Notes under the pieces: model-generated
Told to the model about the DNA's origin: nothing
What the model saw: the letters and a program-made list of their open reading frames with translations, nothing else
The model's database searches: none
Position numbers and translations under genes: made by a program
Part shown: piece by piece, positions 16,964 to 25,640 of the stretch
How the letters are laid out: each line of letters opens with the position of its first letter
Numbering within the stretch: position 1 is the stretch's first letter
NCBI GenBank assembly: GCA_026710905.1
Contig: JAPOQD010000073.1
Span: forward strand, 1 to 49,348
Source of the DNA: Halieaceae bacterium
GTDB taxonomy: Bacteria > Pseudomonadota > Gammaproteobacteria > Pseudomonadales > Halieaceae
DNA length: 49,348 nucleotides
Reading direction: 5' to 3'

Positions 16964-18451
16964 TTAGGTGCGCACTGCTTCTGCAGCTTTGATTGCGTCA
17001 ACCAAGCGACTTGAATTGGCGTGCATGAAGCGTAACGCGAATATTGCGAGCTGGGGGCTGTCCAGCTGCACTTCCAGTTTTTTCGCCATGCCCAATGCGG
17101 CGATGGGCATGCGCAAACACATGAGCACTTCGTAATAGCGCAGGCGAAATTCGCTGATGGGCTTGCCGCCGGCTTGATAATAGGCTTCGAGCAGTCGCTG
17201 GCGGGTCGCGTATGCATTGGTACACGCCAGCAACCAGGCGAGTTCTTCTGCCGGGTCACCGATGTGCGCCACTTCCCAATCGAGCACTGCCGTAACCGCA
17301 CCGTTGTCGATCAAAACGTTGTGCAGCCCGATATCGCCGTGGATCAACGAAGGCGTACCCTGGCAGGGCTCAACATTTTCCTCAAGCCAACGAAAACCGC
17401 GCTCGAGTAAGGGCGATTTCGCAAGACTTTCTTTAACGGTGAGCTCGCGCCAGAACTGAATATTGAAACGTGTTGCCTCCTCAACGGTCTTTAGCCGGCA
17501 CCACTCTGCCAAAGGAGTTTGGCTCAAGCTGTCGATATGTGCAGAAAGATTTATCGCGTTCACTTTTGCCGCTTCCGCAGCAAGCGAGGCCACCATGGCA
17601 TCGGTTACTTCCTCTGTCGCACCCCTGGCGTCGCCCAGATTGCGCCCGAAAATCCGTCGGGACACCAAAAACTTTGTGCCAAAGAAGCTCGTATCGGTCT
17701 CGAGCCACAGGGGTTCCGCGACGGTAACGCCTTCATCAAAGGCGATTCGCACCGCATGATACTCATCGTCAATTTCGGTCAGGGGTAAAGCCAGGATATT
17801 TCGGGACGGCTGGGCGCGCACCGCCAGCCCCTGCTTACCATTGACCTCATCTTCCACGTCCATCAACAGGGTTTGCTTCGAGAAGCCGCCACCGATCTGA
17901 AAAAAGTCGTGGATCTCGAGGCCTTTCCATTCGGGGAACTTTTGTTTCAGGTACTCTGCGAATGCGTCGGCGGTGAAGACAGCTTCCGTGACAGTGTCAA
18001 GATCCGGTTCCGGCGCCATCGTTTCCCGATGTGCGTATATCTCGACTTCCCACTGGTTGAGGCGATCGAGATAATCACCCGCTGCGCCGCTGCTCCCGGG
18101 TGGTAGCAGCGCTACCAGCGCGTTAAGCGCCGCCCACAGGTCATAGATCAACCGATGGCTATCGTCGGCTGTTGAATTCGACGGCATTGCGCCAGGTAAG
18201 CTCGACAGCTCGGCCCCAGTATCACCGAGGTCAATATCGAGATCGAAGGCCAACGCCATACCCTCCTGGGCAAGGGCGGCTCCCTCATTGTAGAAATCGA
18301 CGAAGAACCCGCGACTGTTGCGCAGCAAAAGTTCGTTGACCAGTAAGCTCGCGTTGCCCAGCAACTGTTGCCGCTCAACTTCGTGCTCGGTCGCGCTAGC
18401 CCGGTAGATGCTATGGCGCAGCAAGCTCAGAAGCTGGAGTTCGGTGATCAT
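16964..18451 (-). CDS. APH/ACAD10-like phosphotransferase with N-terminal extension
   Basis: A 495-residue kinase-fold protein. Residues 1-150 form a helical extension without a recognised domain. The APH domain follows: GGGFSKQTLLMDV near 187 is the nucleotide loop, LIHGDIGLHNVLI at 369-381 is the catalytic loop, and VLDWEVAHIGDPAEELAWL at 389 onward carries the metal-binding Asp and the family tail. This tail is typical of the ACAD10/11-type branch that phosphorylates hydroxyacyl or other small hydroxylated substrates. The start overlaps the stop of the NTF2-like gene as ATGA, so the two are translated together. A close paralogue lies at 46602-48083. Confidence 0.85.
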   Translation of the reverse strand: MITELQLLSLLRHSIYRASATEHEVERQQLLGNASLLVNELLLRNSRGFFVDFYNEGAALAQEGMALAFDLDIDLGDTGAELSSLPGAMPSNSTADDSHRLIYDLWAALNALVALLPPGSSGAAGDYLDRLNQWEVEIYAHRETMAPEPDLDTVTEAVFTADAFAEYLKQKFPEWKGLEIHDFFQIGGGFSKQTLLMDVEDEVNGKQGLAVRAQPSRNILALPLTEIDDEYHAVRIAFDEGVTVAEPLWLETDTSFFGTKFLVSRRIFGRNLGDARGATEEVTDAMVASLAAEAAKVNAINLSAHIDSLSQTPLAEWCRLKTVEEATRFNIQFWRELTVKESLAKSPLLERGFRWLEENVEPCQGTPSLIHGDIGLHNVLIDNGAVTAVLDWEVAHIGDPAEELAWLLACTNAYATRQRLLEAYYQAGGKPISEFRLRYYEVLMCLRMPIAALGMAKKLEVQLDSPQLAIFALRFMHANSSRLVDAIKAAEAVRT

Positions 18452-18984
18452 GCCATCGCTTCGAGTTGCTCCAGCATGTTTCGGAAGAAGTGGTCGTCGG
18501 CAGCACCGTTCTCGACGAGCGGATGGCTGGCGCGGCCACCCGCATTCAGTGCACTGATTTGCTCGGGTGGAAACAGCCCCGCCAGCTTTTCATACGGGCC
18601 GGCATTGTCGAAGTAGTCCCGAATGCGGCAGATTTTCCCGTTCGAGTCGAATTGAAATACACCCATGATGTCCCAATCCGTGATCGTGGCGCCCTGCTCG
18701 TCGGCAAAAGATCCCTTGCGTTCGAAGTAGATCGTATTCCCGTCGTCGAGAATATCGATGTTGCGCCACTCCAGGATGGGATTGGCATACACGCCCATCA
18801 TTGCGTTCAACATTCCGACTTGTGCGTTCAACTCCTCAATGCCCACGACCAGCGGCCAACCCTGCATCCACCAGGTGCAGTCCGGCGTTAAACTCCGTTC
18901 GTAGGCCGCCTCCCAAACATCGAGGCCAGGCCCGAGGTTCTCGAACAGGTCAACCAAGGTCGCTTTGTTTCGTTCCGCACTCAT
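18448..18984 (-). CDS. NTF2/SnoaL-fold protein, limonene-epoxide-hydrolase-like
   Basis: A 178-residue protein with the pattern of limonene-1,2-epoxide hydrolase: FENLGP...DCTWWMQG, YFERKGSF, DWDIMGVFQFD..GKICRIRDYFD. In the characterised enzyme an Arg-Asp pair (ERVD) and the Asp of RDYFD form the catalytic triad. Here Arg and the final Asp are present, but the second position reads Gly (ERKG), so epoxide hydrolysis by the standard mechanism is doubtful. Isomerase or binding roles are alternatives. It is the first gene of a two-gene unit with the kinase downstream. Confidence 0.75.
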   Translation of the reverse strand: MSAERNKATLVDLFENLGPGLDVWEAAYERSLTPDCTWWMQGWPLVVGIEELNAQVGMLNAMMGVYANPILEWRNIDILDDGNTIYFERKGSFADEQGATITDWDIMGVFQFDSNGKICRIRDYFDNAGPYEKLAGLFPPEQISALNAGGRASHPLVENGAADDHFFRNMLEQLEAMA

Positions 18985-19067
18985 AATTTGAATCCCACGC
19001 TTAGTCCATAAGGAAGCGGTCTGGCCGCGATCGCAACTTCAATCGGAGCCTGTGTGCGGCCCCTAAC

Positions 19068-19096
19068 AGCAAGATAGCATACCTTAATATACCTTA
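19068..19096 (-). promoter_or_regulatory. Degenerate member of the TAGCATA operator family
   Basis: The minus strand reads AAGGTATATTAAGGTATGCT followed by ATCTT. The half-site GTATGCTA matches the operators at 29542 and 24046, and AAGGTAT is directly repeated. It lies about 85-110 bases before the NTF2-like gene. Confidence 0.35.
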
Positions 19097-19114
19097 TTGA
19101 GTACCACGAATTGT

Positions 19115-20515
19115 TCAGGCCGCGCCCCGTATGCGTTCCTCGATGTACTCATGCAGCAAGGCCACGCGCTGTTCCTGGTAGCGTCCGAGAGTCAACTGGG
19201 CTCGTTCGCCGGCTGCCGATCGCATGCCCTTCTGAATGATTGGCAGGTTGGACATGTCTTGATCGAAGATATAGGCAATGCGGCCCCATTCCGGGAGGGA
19301 TTGAAAAAACTCATCGAAGCCCAGGCGGGTCATCGGCGGCGCAGGCGGGCGCGGTGCGCCTGCCGGGACCGGCGCCATGAGACGCACGGTAAACAGGGAC
19401 TCGTTCGGATCTGAGCCGTAAGGCACGAACTGATACATCAGTGGCAAACCCTCACCCAGCCAGGGACCGAAATTCGGAAACATCCCGTATTGAATGCTGT
19501 CCAGCATTTCTGCATCCGACAAGCCCGATCGATCCGCACCTAAAGCGGCTTGCATGAATCCGCGGCGCCACGCCGCAACGTCTTTGCGGCCGAAATCCGG
19601 AATCGAATCGAAATCCGGCAACGTAGCTTCCGCTTCCGGGCCGAGTGCATTCGCAAAAGACCGCGCCGCGTTGATGGCAGCCTCACCCGCCGTGACGGTA
19701 TCGCCCAGTGTCGGGCTTGGCACTGCCGACGGCGTAATCAAGCGAGAGATGATCGCTTTGCCGTCATCGAAAAGATCGTATTTGGTATTGGCGTCGCCAT
19801 TGAAGTCCACCGCATCGAAATGTGTTTCCGCGACGTGATAAGACTCGAGAAACGCCGCCCAAACGTTTTTCCAGTTGGCGCGCATTTTCTTCGCCGTCCA
19901 AACCAGCGTAAAACGATTGGCGAGGTCGAAATGGGCGAAATGATCTTTGAGAACGCCCAAAGCGTCATCTAGTGGACCAGCATCCGGGTCTGGATTAATG
20001 AAGAGGCATCCACCCCAGCGGCCAACTTGGGCCTCCGGCAGACGGTAGTCGTCGTTAACCTGTGGAAAATCCCACCGCCCCGGCACCTCCTTCAGTTGGC
20101 CATCGAGATGCCAACGCCAACCGTGAAACGGGCAGCGAATTTCATCGCCGCCGTGTGCTGCGCTGCAGAGTTCGGTCCCCCGGTGCAGGCAGCTGTTGTA
20201 AAACGCGCGGAACTTATCCTCGGCGCTGCGAATGATGATGAATGACATGTCGCCGACGTTATAAGGGAACCGGTCGCCCACCTTAGGCACGTCTTCCTCG
20301 CGACAGGCGTACTGCCAGCACTTTTTCCAGACATGTTCTTTTTCGAGCGCAGCGTAGTCGGGATCGTAGTAGACGCTGAACGGAACCGTCTTCTCTTTCG
20401 GGTGGTAGTTTCCGTCCGCTTTCAGAATGTCGGGTAGCGGATGGCTGTCCGCCGCAAGCAGGTCCTCAACCAACGGACTCTCTTTCGTTCCAAAGCCCTC
20501 TATTAGGTCGCCCAT
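19115..20515 (-). CDS. Rieske-type ring-hydroxylating oxygenase, alpha subunit
   Basis: A 466-residue non-heme iron oxygenase. The Rieske cluster ligands are Cys109-His111 (NSCLHRG) and Cys128-His131 (CPFHGW). The mononuclear iron site is in NVWAAFLESYHVAETHFDA (His227, His232) with an Asp expected in FDQDMSNL near 425. It hydroxylates a ring or demethylates, using electrons from a separate reductase. No reductase, ferredoxin or beta subunit is nearby, so partners must come from elsewhere. Overall layout resembles the single-component alpha subunits found in steroid and aromatic catabolic clusters. It is divergent from a six-helix membrane protein across an inverted repeat. Confidence 0.92.
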   Translation of the reverse strand: MGDLIEGFGTKESPLVEDLLAADSHPLPDILKADGNYHPKEKTVPFSVYYDPDYAALEKEHVWKKCWQYACREEDVPKVGDRFPYNVGDMSFIIIRSAEDKFRAFYNSCLHRGTELCSAAHGGDEIRCPFHGWRWHLDGQLKEVPGRWDFPQVNDDYRLPEAQVGRWGGCLFINPDPDAGPLDDALGVLKDHFAHFDLANRFTLVWTAKKMRANWKNVWAAFLESYHVAETHFDAVDFNGDANTKYDLFDDGKAIISRLITPSAVPSPTLGDTVTAGEAAINAARSFANALGPEAEATLPDFDSIPDFGRKDVAAWRRGFMQAALGADRSGLSDAEMLDSIQYGMFPNFGPWLGEGLPLMYQFVPYGSDPNESLFTVRLMAPVPAGAPRPPAPPMTRLGFDEFFQSLPEWGRIAYIFDQDMSNLPIIQKGMRSAAGERAQLTLGRYQEQRVALLHEYIEERIRGAA

Positions 20516-20560
20516 CGGTCGATCTCCCAGATAGTGTTCAAGATAATTATATGAATACAG

Positions 20561-20607
20561 ACCTATTTACGCTATAACTCCGTATCTGGAAATTGAGCGT
20601 AATAGGT
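20561..20607. promoter_or_regulatory. Inverted repeat in the Rieske / membrane-protein divergent promoter
   Basis: ACCTATTTACGC (20561-20572) faces GCGTAATAGGT (20597-20607), an 11-12-base inverted repeat with one base missing in one arm. It is centred between the two divergent start codons and could hold a regulator controlling both. Confidence 0.45.
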
Positions 20608-20613
20608 TGAATC

Positions 20614-21357
20614 ATGAGCACCCAAACAGAAGCTACGCGATTTTCGGCCACGCAGGACGCCGCTTACGTCGCCCCTGAACGATTCAGCCAGCTACTGCTG
20701 ATTTGGAGCGGGCCGGTGCTGGTAGCGATGACCATGTTGGGGATGATCATCCTGGCACCCTACGTGCCCGCGACCGACCCGACAGCCAATGCCGAAACCA
20801 TCCAGGCGTTTTACCTGGACAATTTGTGGGGCATCCGTTTCGGCATGGTGCTGTGCCTCATCGCCTTTAGCCTCCTCGTGCCGTTTGGCGTGGGGATTGC
20901 GCTGCAAACCCGGCGCATGGAAACCATTCCCGCCATGAGCTGGCTGCAAGTGGCGGCCATTGCTGTTTGCGCCTTCGAAGGCATCATGGCCGTGCTGATC
21001 TGGCTGGCGGCTGCCTACCGACCCGGCGAGGTCAGTGCGGAGATCACACTGACATTGCACGACCTGGGTTGGCTTACCTTCCTCATCGATATTCCGATTT
21101 TCAGCATCTGGCTTGCCGCGGTGGGTATTGCCATTCTGCGGGATCGCAAGTCACCGCCGCTGCTGCCGCGTTGGTTGGGTTACTTTACGCTGTGGGTCGC
21201 CATTTTGCTGGCCCCGGCTCTGGGCATCGAGTTTTTCAAGACAGGGCCGTTTGCTTATAACGGCCTGCTCGCACTGTACTTGCCTTTCGTGATGATTTTC
21301 TTGTGGATGATCGTCATTGTGCCGCCGCTGTTAAAGGCGATGGATACACCCAGGTAG
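20614..21357 (+). CDS. Six-helix membrane protein (cluster family, copy 1)
   Basis: A 247-residue integral membrane protein with about six hydrophobic segments (near 29-52, 73-96, 109-135, 152-172, 190-210, 217-240). I do not recognise a named family. It shares with the proteins at 23290-23994 and 45859-46578 a WSG motif opening helix 1, an (I/F)RxGxxLxxI block at helix 2, and LPRWLGYF followed by KTGPFAYNG before the last helix. No catalytic or transporter motifs are evident. Its location opposite a Rieske oxygenase, with relatives beside a desaturase and kinases, suggests a role in substrate handling or membrane anchoring, which is inference. Confidence 0.7.
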   Translation: MSTQTEATRFSATQDAAYVAPERFSQLLLIWSGPVLVAMTMLGMIILAPYVPATDPTANAETIQAFYLDNLWGIRFGMVLCLIAFSLLVPFGVGIALQTRRMETIPAMSWLQVAAIAVCAFEGIMAVLIWLAAAYRPGEVSAEITLTLHDLGWLTFLIDIPIFSIWLAAVGIAILRDRKSPPLLPRWLGYFTLWVAILLAPALGIEFFKTGPFAYNGLLALYLPFVMIFLWMIVIVPPLLKAMDTPR

Positions 21358-21512
21358 GGTGGGTGACCGTCCGCCAAGCTGCTTCGGAACGGTTCTTGAT
21401 CGACAGCAGAAACGCCATTGAGAAATGAAGAAAACTCAGCAACAGGCGACCAGTTGACGCTGCCTGATTCAGGAGGAATACCGGGCTTTCGTGGGATCAT
21501 TATTGCGGGCTC

Positions 21513-23096
21513 CTAAATGGCTTCGAAACCGGATTTCAAGTCCATGCCCAAGTCTTGGTACATCTTAATGGCCGTGGCCCGGCCGCCGAAGTTCACCGTA
21601 CCGCCCGGGTGCATGAAGGGTCCCACAAGATACAACCCATCGATATTGGGCACGGTGTAGTCGGCTAGGTCCTTCGTCGGGCGCCTGCCCATGATTTGGC
21701 CGGCCGTCGTACCAATACCGTAGATATCGCCGTTCACCATGCTGGCCGAATGCCGGTGATGCTCCAGCGGGGATTCGATATGCCTGGCAATGACCTTGCT
21801 GTCGTCCATATTGGGCGCGTAACGCTTGAATTCGTCCCAGATCGCATCCGCGAACACCTGTCGGTGTTCTTCCCAGGCTTCCAGTCCGCCATCGCGCAGA
21901 ACCAGCGGCGCAAAATGGTAGAGGTACATGGCGCACTGCCCATCCGGCGCCCGGCTCGGATCCTTTTTTGAATTCATCATTGTGAGCGGGCTCAGATGGT
22001 GCGGCGGAATCTCGCCATAACGGTAATGGTCGAAGGTACGGAGGACCTCGATGAGGTCCTTGCGCACATATTCGATGCAAAGCGCATCGTACCAACGGGA
22101 CCCGGCGGTGAATTGGGGATACTCCGTCAAGGCGATTTGTTGATTGAGCGCGCCATGATTGCTGAGCTTCACCCGGCGTGCTGCGGCAGCGACGCCGTCA
22201 TCAACCTCCGGGAGCATTTCTTTGAGTCGCCAAGGGTGAATGCATGCGAGTACTGCGTCCTTCGCATCAACGCGTTCGCCGGTCGACAATTGTACGCCGG
22301 TCGTATCGCCTGACTTGACAATGAGGCGACTGACTTCGGAATTTGTTCGCACTTCGCCGCCGTAATGTTCGATACATCGGATGAGTGCGTTGGTAATGCT
22401 TTTGGACCCACCAACGGGGATATGCGCTTTGTAACTGTGCGCGAGCCCGAGGAGGTTGTACAAGACGATGCCTGTGCCATTTTTGGTCGGCGCCTCCATC
22501 ATCTCGGAGCACCACTTGTTGTAGTGAATCTTGACCTCTTCGGATTCGAACAGGTAGTCCAGAAGATCGGAAGCACTCAGGAACAACGCGTCCACCAGTC
22601 GGTTTCCCAATGCACTTGCTTCGAGCATGGAGATAAAGGACCCGGTGGGTAGCGGTGGTGAGGCCGAACCCAAGTTCAAAAGAGGTAAAATACTTTGGGC
22701 CTCGTTGACGAAATTCCGATAAGTATCGGCATCTTTTTGCGAATACTGCGCAATGTCTTCGCAGGCGCGGTCAACGTCCGTGTACGCTGTCAGCCCATCC
22801 CCTGTATCGAAGATGGTCGCGAAGCCCGCCTCCCAGGGCAACATTTCCAGGCCATGTTCCGAAAACAACCCCAACTCATCGTGTTCCAGCGCCGGATTCG
22901 CCATACACGTGTAGTAGCCGGCCGCGTGCGGGTCGTGCGTAAAACCGGGTGCGATCTCAATGGAAACGACGCCGCCGCCGCATTGATCGTTTTTCTCGAG
23001 CACCAGAACACTCTTGCCCGCCTTTGCCAGGTACGCAGCAGCCACTAGCGAATTACTGCCGGCGCCAACCACAACGATTTCAGGATTTGCTGTCAC
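21513..23096 (-). CDS. FAD-dependent phytoene-desaturase/carotene-isomerase-like oxidoreductase
   Basis: A 527-residue flavoprotein. The N-terminal dinucleotide-binding fold reads EIVVVGAGSNSLVAAAYLAKAG followed by VLVLEKNDQCGGG. The C-terminus has NIDGLYLVGPFMHPGGTVNFGGRATA, the FAD-binding end of the phytoene dehydrogenase/CrtI-CrtO and RetSat families. It would desaturate, saturate or isomerise a polyene or polycyclic substrate. I chose the GTG start because it overlaps the stop of the preceding mini-gene as GTGA and the Rossmann motif follows at once. The longer open frame upstream has no family resemblance. It is the third gene of a coupled operon. Confidence 0.88.
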   Translation of the reverse strand: MTANPEIVVVGAGSNSLVAAAYLAKAGKSVLVLEKNDQCGGGVVSIEIAPGFTHDPHAAGYYTCMANPALEHDELGLFSEHGLEMLPWEAGFATIFDTGDGLTAYTDVDRACEDIAQYSQKDADTYRNFVNEAQSILPLLNLGSASPPLPTGSFISMLEASALGNRLVDALFLSASDLLDYLFESEEVKIHYNKWCSEMMEAPTKNGTGIVLYNLLGLAHSYKAHIPVGGSKSITNALIRCIEHYGGEVRTNSEVSRLIVKSGDTTGVQLSTGERVDAKDAVLACIHPWRLKEMLPEVDDGVAAAARRVKLSNHGALNQQIALTEYPQFTAGSRWYDALCIEYVRKDLIEVLRTFDHYRYGEIPPHHLSPLTMMNSKKDPSRAPDGQCAMYLYHFAPLVLRDGGLEAWEEHRQVFADAIWDEFKRYAPNMDDSKVIARHIESPLEHHRHSASMVNGDIYGIGTTAGQIMGRRPTKDLADYTVPNIDGLYLVGPFMHPGGTVNFGGRATAIKMYQDLGMDLKSGFEAI

Positions 23097-23293
23097 GACT
23101 CTCGGCCCTCTTCTCGGGAAACAGCTTGGAATGTGGTAACGGTCATCACGACCATCCAACCAAAAAATACAAAAACGGCAAACCAGAACGAGATTAAGCC
23201 ATCGTAGGCAAACGGGCCCCGCTTGGCGACCAACACGACGCCCGACCACAGGAATACCTTCAGGATCATCGTGTTCATCACGGGCTGCATCAT
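23093..23293 (-). pseudogene. Internally deleted six-helix membrane protein (66 codons, still coupled)
   Basis: The frame begins like the family's first helix (MILKVFLWSGVVLVA) and passes without a break into its last block (KRGPFAYDGLISFWFAVFVF), ending after the sixth helix. Helices 2-5, about 150 residues, are gone, yet the reading frame is intact. ATGA overlaps with the gene before and a GTGA overlap with the gene after keep it in a tight operon. It could be a plain deletion remnant or a two-helix microprotein retained for translational coupling. The sequence does not decide between these. Confidence 0.6.
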
Positions 23294-23994
23294 GCGGCTT
23301 CCGCATCAAGGGATTGGCGTTTCAGTCCCTTGAGTAATAGCACGAACATCACAATGAGCCAGATCAGATAGCTCACGATCGGCACCCAAAATCCAAAGAT
23401 GCCGTTCCAGGCCCAGGGACCGAGCTTGAAGAACGCCGCGAAACTCCCACCCATGCCGGTCACCGCAACCATAAATGTGAAGTAGCAACTCCAGCGCGGC
23501 AGGAACGGCTGCTCACTCTTATCTCTAAGAAAGACCGTTGCCATTGCAATCAATTGCAACCAGTACTCCGGATAGGCCATGACGAAAATGAGCCAGGACA
23601 GATCGTTCAGTAGCTGAGTATTGAGGGGATCCTGCAAGGGCCGAAATGCTGTCGTTAGCCAAAGCAGGCTACAGATCATGAACAACAACGTCAGCATCGT
23701 GGCGCCCGCCAGCTGCAACCAGGCCAGCACTGGCAAGCGACCTTCGATGCGCGCCATCTGCACGGTCACAACCCCGGCCCATGGCATGTAGAGGATTGCA
23801 AATACCATGCAGAGAAGCTGCCCGATCCTGATCCGCGTCGCATTGTCATTGAACAGATTGGCAATCTCGTCAGCGCTGAGGCTGGGTGCGGGCGGCGGCA
23901 CGAACCCGCTGATGAAAACGAATGCCGTGATGTAACCGACAAGGAACGTCGGAATTGACCAAACGCATATCACCTGGGTTTTATGGGAAAGCAT
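23290..23994 (-). CDS. Six-helix membrane protein (cluster family, copy 2)
   Basis: A 234-residue membrane protein of the same family as 20614-21357: VICVWSIPTFLVGY opens helix 1, PPPAPSLSADEIANLF and IRIGQLLCMVFAILY lead into helix 2, and FLPRWSCYFTFM and KLGPWAWNGIFGFW precede the last helix. Length and helix number match copies 1 and 3. It starts an operon with a 66-codon relative and the desaturase-like flavoenzyme. Its promoter region contains two overlapping palindromes (24031-24061). Confidence 0.7.
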   Translation of the reverse strand: MLSHKTQVICVWSIPTFLVGYITAFVFISGFVPPPAPSLSADEIANLFNDNATRIRIGQLLCMVFAILYMPWAGVVTVQMARIEGRLPVLAWLQLAGATMLTLLFMICSLLWLTTAFRPLQDPLNTQLLNDLSWLIFVMAYPEYWLQLIAMATVFLRDKSEQPFLPRWSCYFTFMVAVTGMGGSFAAFFKLGPWAWNGIFGFWVPIVSYLIWLIVMFVLLLKGLKRQSLDAEAA

Positions 23995-24030
23995 TGCCTC
24001 AGCCTGTTGGTCGCACGCATGTTTACTATG

Positions 24031-24066
24031 TGCTAGACGTTAATCTAGCATAGTTGTGCTATAATT
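24031..24066. promoter_or_regulatory. Overlapping palindromes / operator C in a divergent promoter
   Basis: TGCTAGA and TCTAGCA form 7-bp arms around CGTTAA (24031-24050). The next palindrome, TAGCATAGTTGTGCTA (24046-24061), shares the TAGCA of the first. A TATAAT box (24060-24065) points to the plus strand and TAGATT (24042-24047) to the minus strand. Read on the minus strand, TATAGCACAACTATGCTAGATT matches elements A and B. Confidence 0.62.
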
Positions 24067-24170
24067 GACAATGGGTCAATCCGATAGACCGGATGAAACA
24101 TGCTGATCAGCAAACATTTCGCGGAGCCAGAATTCTTGCTGCCGCATCCACTGAACCGACCATACGCTTA

Positions 24171-24500
24171 ATGATCAAGGCTTTTCTCGAAACACTCACC
24201 TCCGCTTATGTACTGCAGGTGATCCGTTTTCGCTACCCGATGGTCATTGTCAGCATCGCATCCATGGTGCTTCTCTGTATGCAAGCGATCGAGATGCGTG
24301 TCGAGACAGAGCTGGACTATTTCTACGAAGATGGGTACCAGGGCCTCCAAGACCTAAAGGAATTGAAAGAAACTTACTCTGACTTCAAAGCTACGATCTT
24401 GATGGTCTGGCCGCTCCAAGAACCAATCAGTCAAAGAGGATTTGATCACCACTTCATAACAATTTGGTATGCTGTCTCATCAACTTTTCATGCAGAATAA
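24171..24500 (+). pseudogene. N-terminal fragment of an RND/MMPL-type exporter
   Basis: About 110 codons resemble the start of HAE3/MMPL-type RND transporters: VLQVIRFRYPMVIVSIASMVLL is the first membrane helix, followed by MRVETELDYFYEDGYQGLQDLKELKETYSDFKATILMVW, the beginning of the first periplasmic domain. After PLQEP the similarity stops and the frame closes, so more than 85 percent of a ~800-residue transporter is missing. An upstream ATG at 24093 would add 26 residues that do not look conserved. A loader for hydrophobic substrates would have fitted this cluster. Confidence 0.58.
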
Positions 24501-24538
24501 GGTTTTTTACACAGGGTGAAACATAGAGGAGCAGTGAA

Positions 24539-25564
24539 ATGAGTAAGACGAATAAACTAGCACCAAAACTGGTAATTTACGGCACCGGCTTTGTTGGCCA
24601 GACATTGACAAGGCTTGCAGTAAAAAAAGGCTGGGAAATTGTTGCCGCGTTTAACCGCGCTGGCGATAAAGTCGGACAGGACCTTGGACGGCTGGCCGGA
24701 TTACAGGAGGATATTGGCGTACCGATACAGGATTGTGACAAAGCCGATTATGATGCTATAGAAGCTGATGTGGTGTTGAACGCTACCAATGATTTGCTTG
24801 ATCAGAATATGCCTGTTTACGAGCGTTTTTTAACGCGCGGTATCAATGTACTTTGTCACGGAGGGCAACTCTACAATCCCCGGCTGAGTAACCGTGAGTT
24901 GTCAGAGAAAATTGATCAGCTTGCGCAAGACAACGGTGTAACCATTACCGGTTCGGGTATTCATGATATGAGCCGCTACTGGTCGGGCATGATCGCAGCG
25001 GGTCCCTGCGTCGAGATCGATGCTGTCCGCCATATCAGTTATACCGAGCCACTTCGCCAGGGGACACATTTTGCACCGATTCTCGGTATTGACGTGAGTG
25101 TTGATGAGTACAAAAGTAAAGTTGGCCCTGCGCTTAGCCCATACTGCAAAATGATGTCTTTTCCTGTGGTCACGGTTCTGGAATATTATGGTTGCAAGGT
25201 AACCGAGCTTAACGGTCATGTAGAGCCGGTGGTTTGGGATGAGGCAGTTTACTGCCCATACCTGAAAAAGGAAATCGCAGCAGGCCAGTCAGTAGGCACG
25301 CGCTATATTGTTGAGGTGCAGACCGAACAGGGAACGACCGGACATTTAGTTGCAGATCAGCGCGTTTTCCGGGAGAGCGATGAAGAAGCGATGATATGGC
25401 GGGTCGAAGGCCAACCGGGCGTGGAAGTAAAAGTCATTCGTGAAGATTCAGCCATTGCATCGGCCTCCAGTCTGTTTAACCGCATCCCGGATGTGCTGGC
25501 GGCGGAACCCGGTTTGAAAACACTCGTTGATCTTGGCCCGGAAAAGCCCAGTGCGTTTCTGTAA
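24539..25564 (+). CDS. DapB-like NAD(P)-binding oxidoreductase
   Basis: A 341-residue protein with an N-terminal Rossmann fold (LVIYGTGFVGQTL at 11-23) and ADVVLNATND near 80. The middle has VLCHGGQLY and GSGIHDMSRYWSGMI, the layout of the dihydrodipicolinate-reductase-related family that includes 2,4-diaminopentanoate dehydrogenase. The true substrate is unknown. The C-terminal half carries an IDAVRHISYTEP block as in that family. A GAGGAG site is well placed before the ATG. It is the first gene of a less GC-rich stretch and is followed by a sulfotransferase after 76 bases. Confidence 0.75.
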   Translation: MSKTNKLAPKLVIYGTGFVGQTLTRLAVKKGWEIVAAFNRAGDKVGQDLGRLAGLQEDIGVPIQDCDKADYDAIEADVVLNATNDLLDQNMPVYERFLTRGINVLCHGGQLYNPRLSNRELSEKIDQLAQDNGVTITGSGIHDMSRYWSGMIAAGPCVEIDAVRHISYTEPLRQGTHFAPILGIDVSVDEYKSKVGPALSPYCKMMSFPVVTVLEYYGCKVTELNGHVEPVVWDEAVYCPYLKKEIAAGQSVGTRYIVEVQTEQGTTGHLVADQRVFRESDEEAMIWRVEGQPGVEVKVIREDSAIASASSLFNRIPDVLAAEPGLKTLVDLGPEKPSAFL

Positions 25565-25640
25565 TGCGTGCATGCAGAAATAAGTCTGCAGTAAGACGTA
25601 AACCTGGCAATCACTATTACGATATTGAGGGCATGAACAA

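Noticed and set aside
22365-23197. Plus-strand frames opposite the desaturase gene
   Set aside because: Shadows of the flavoprotein frame; no start signal or family resemblance.
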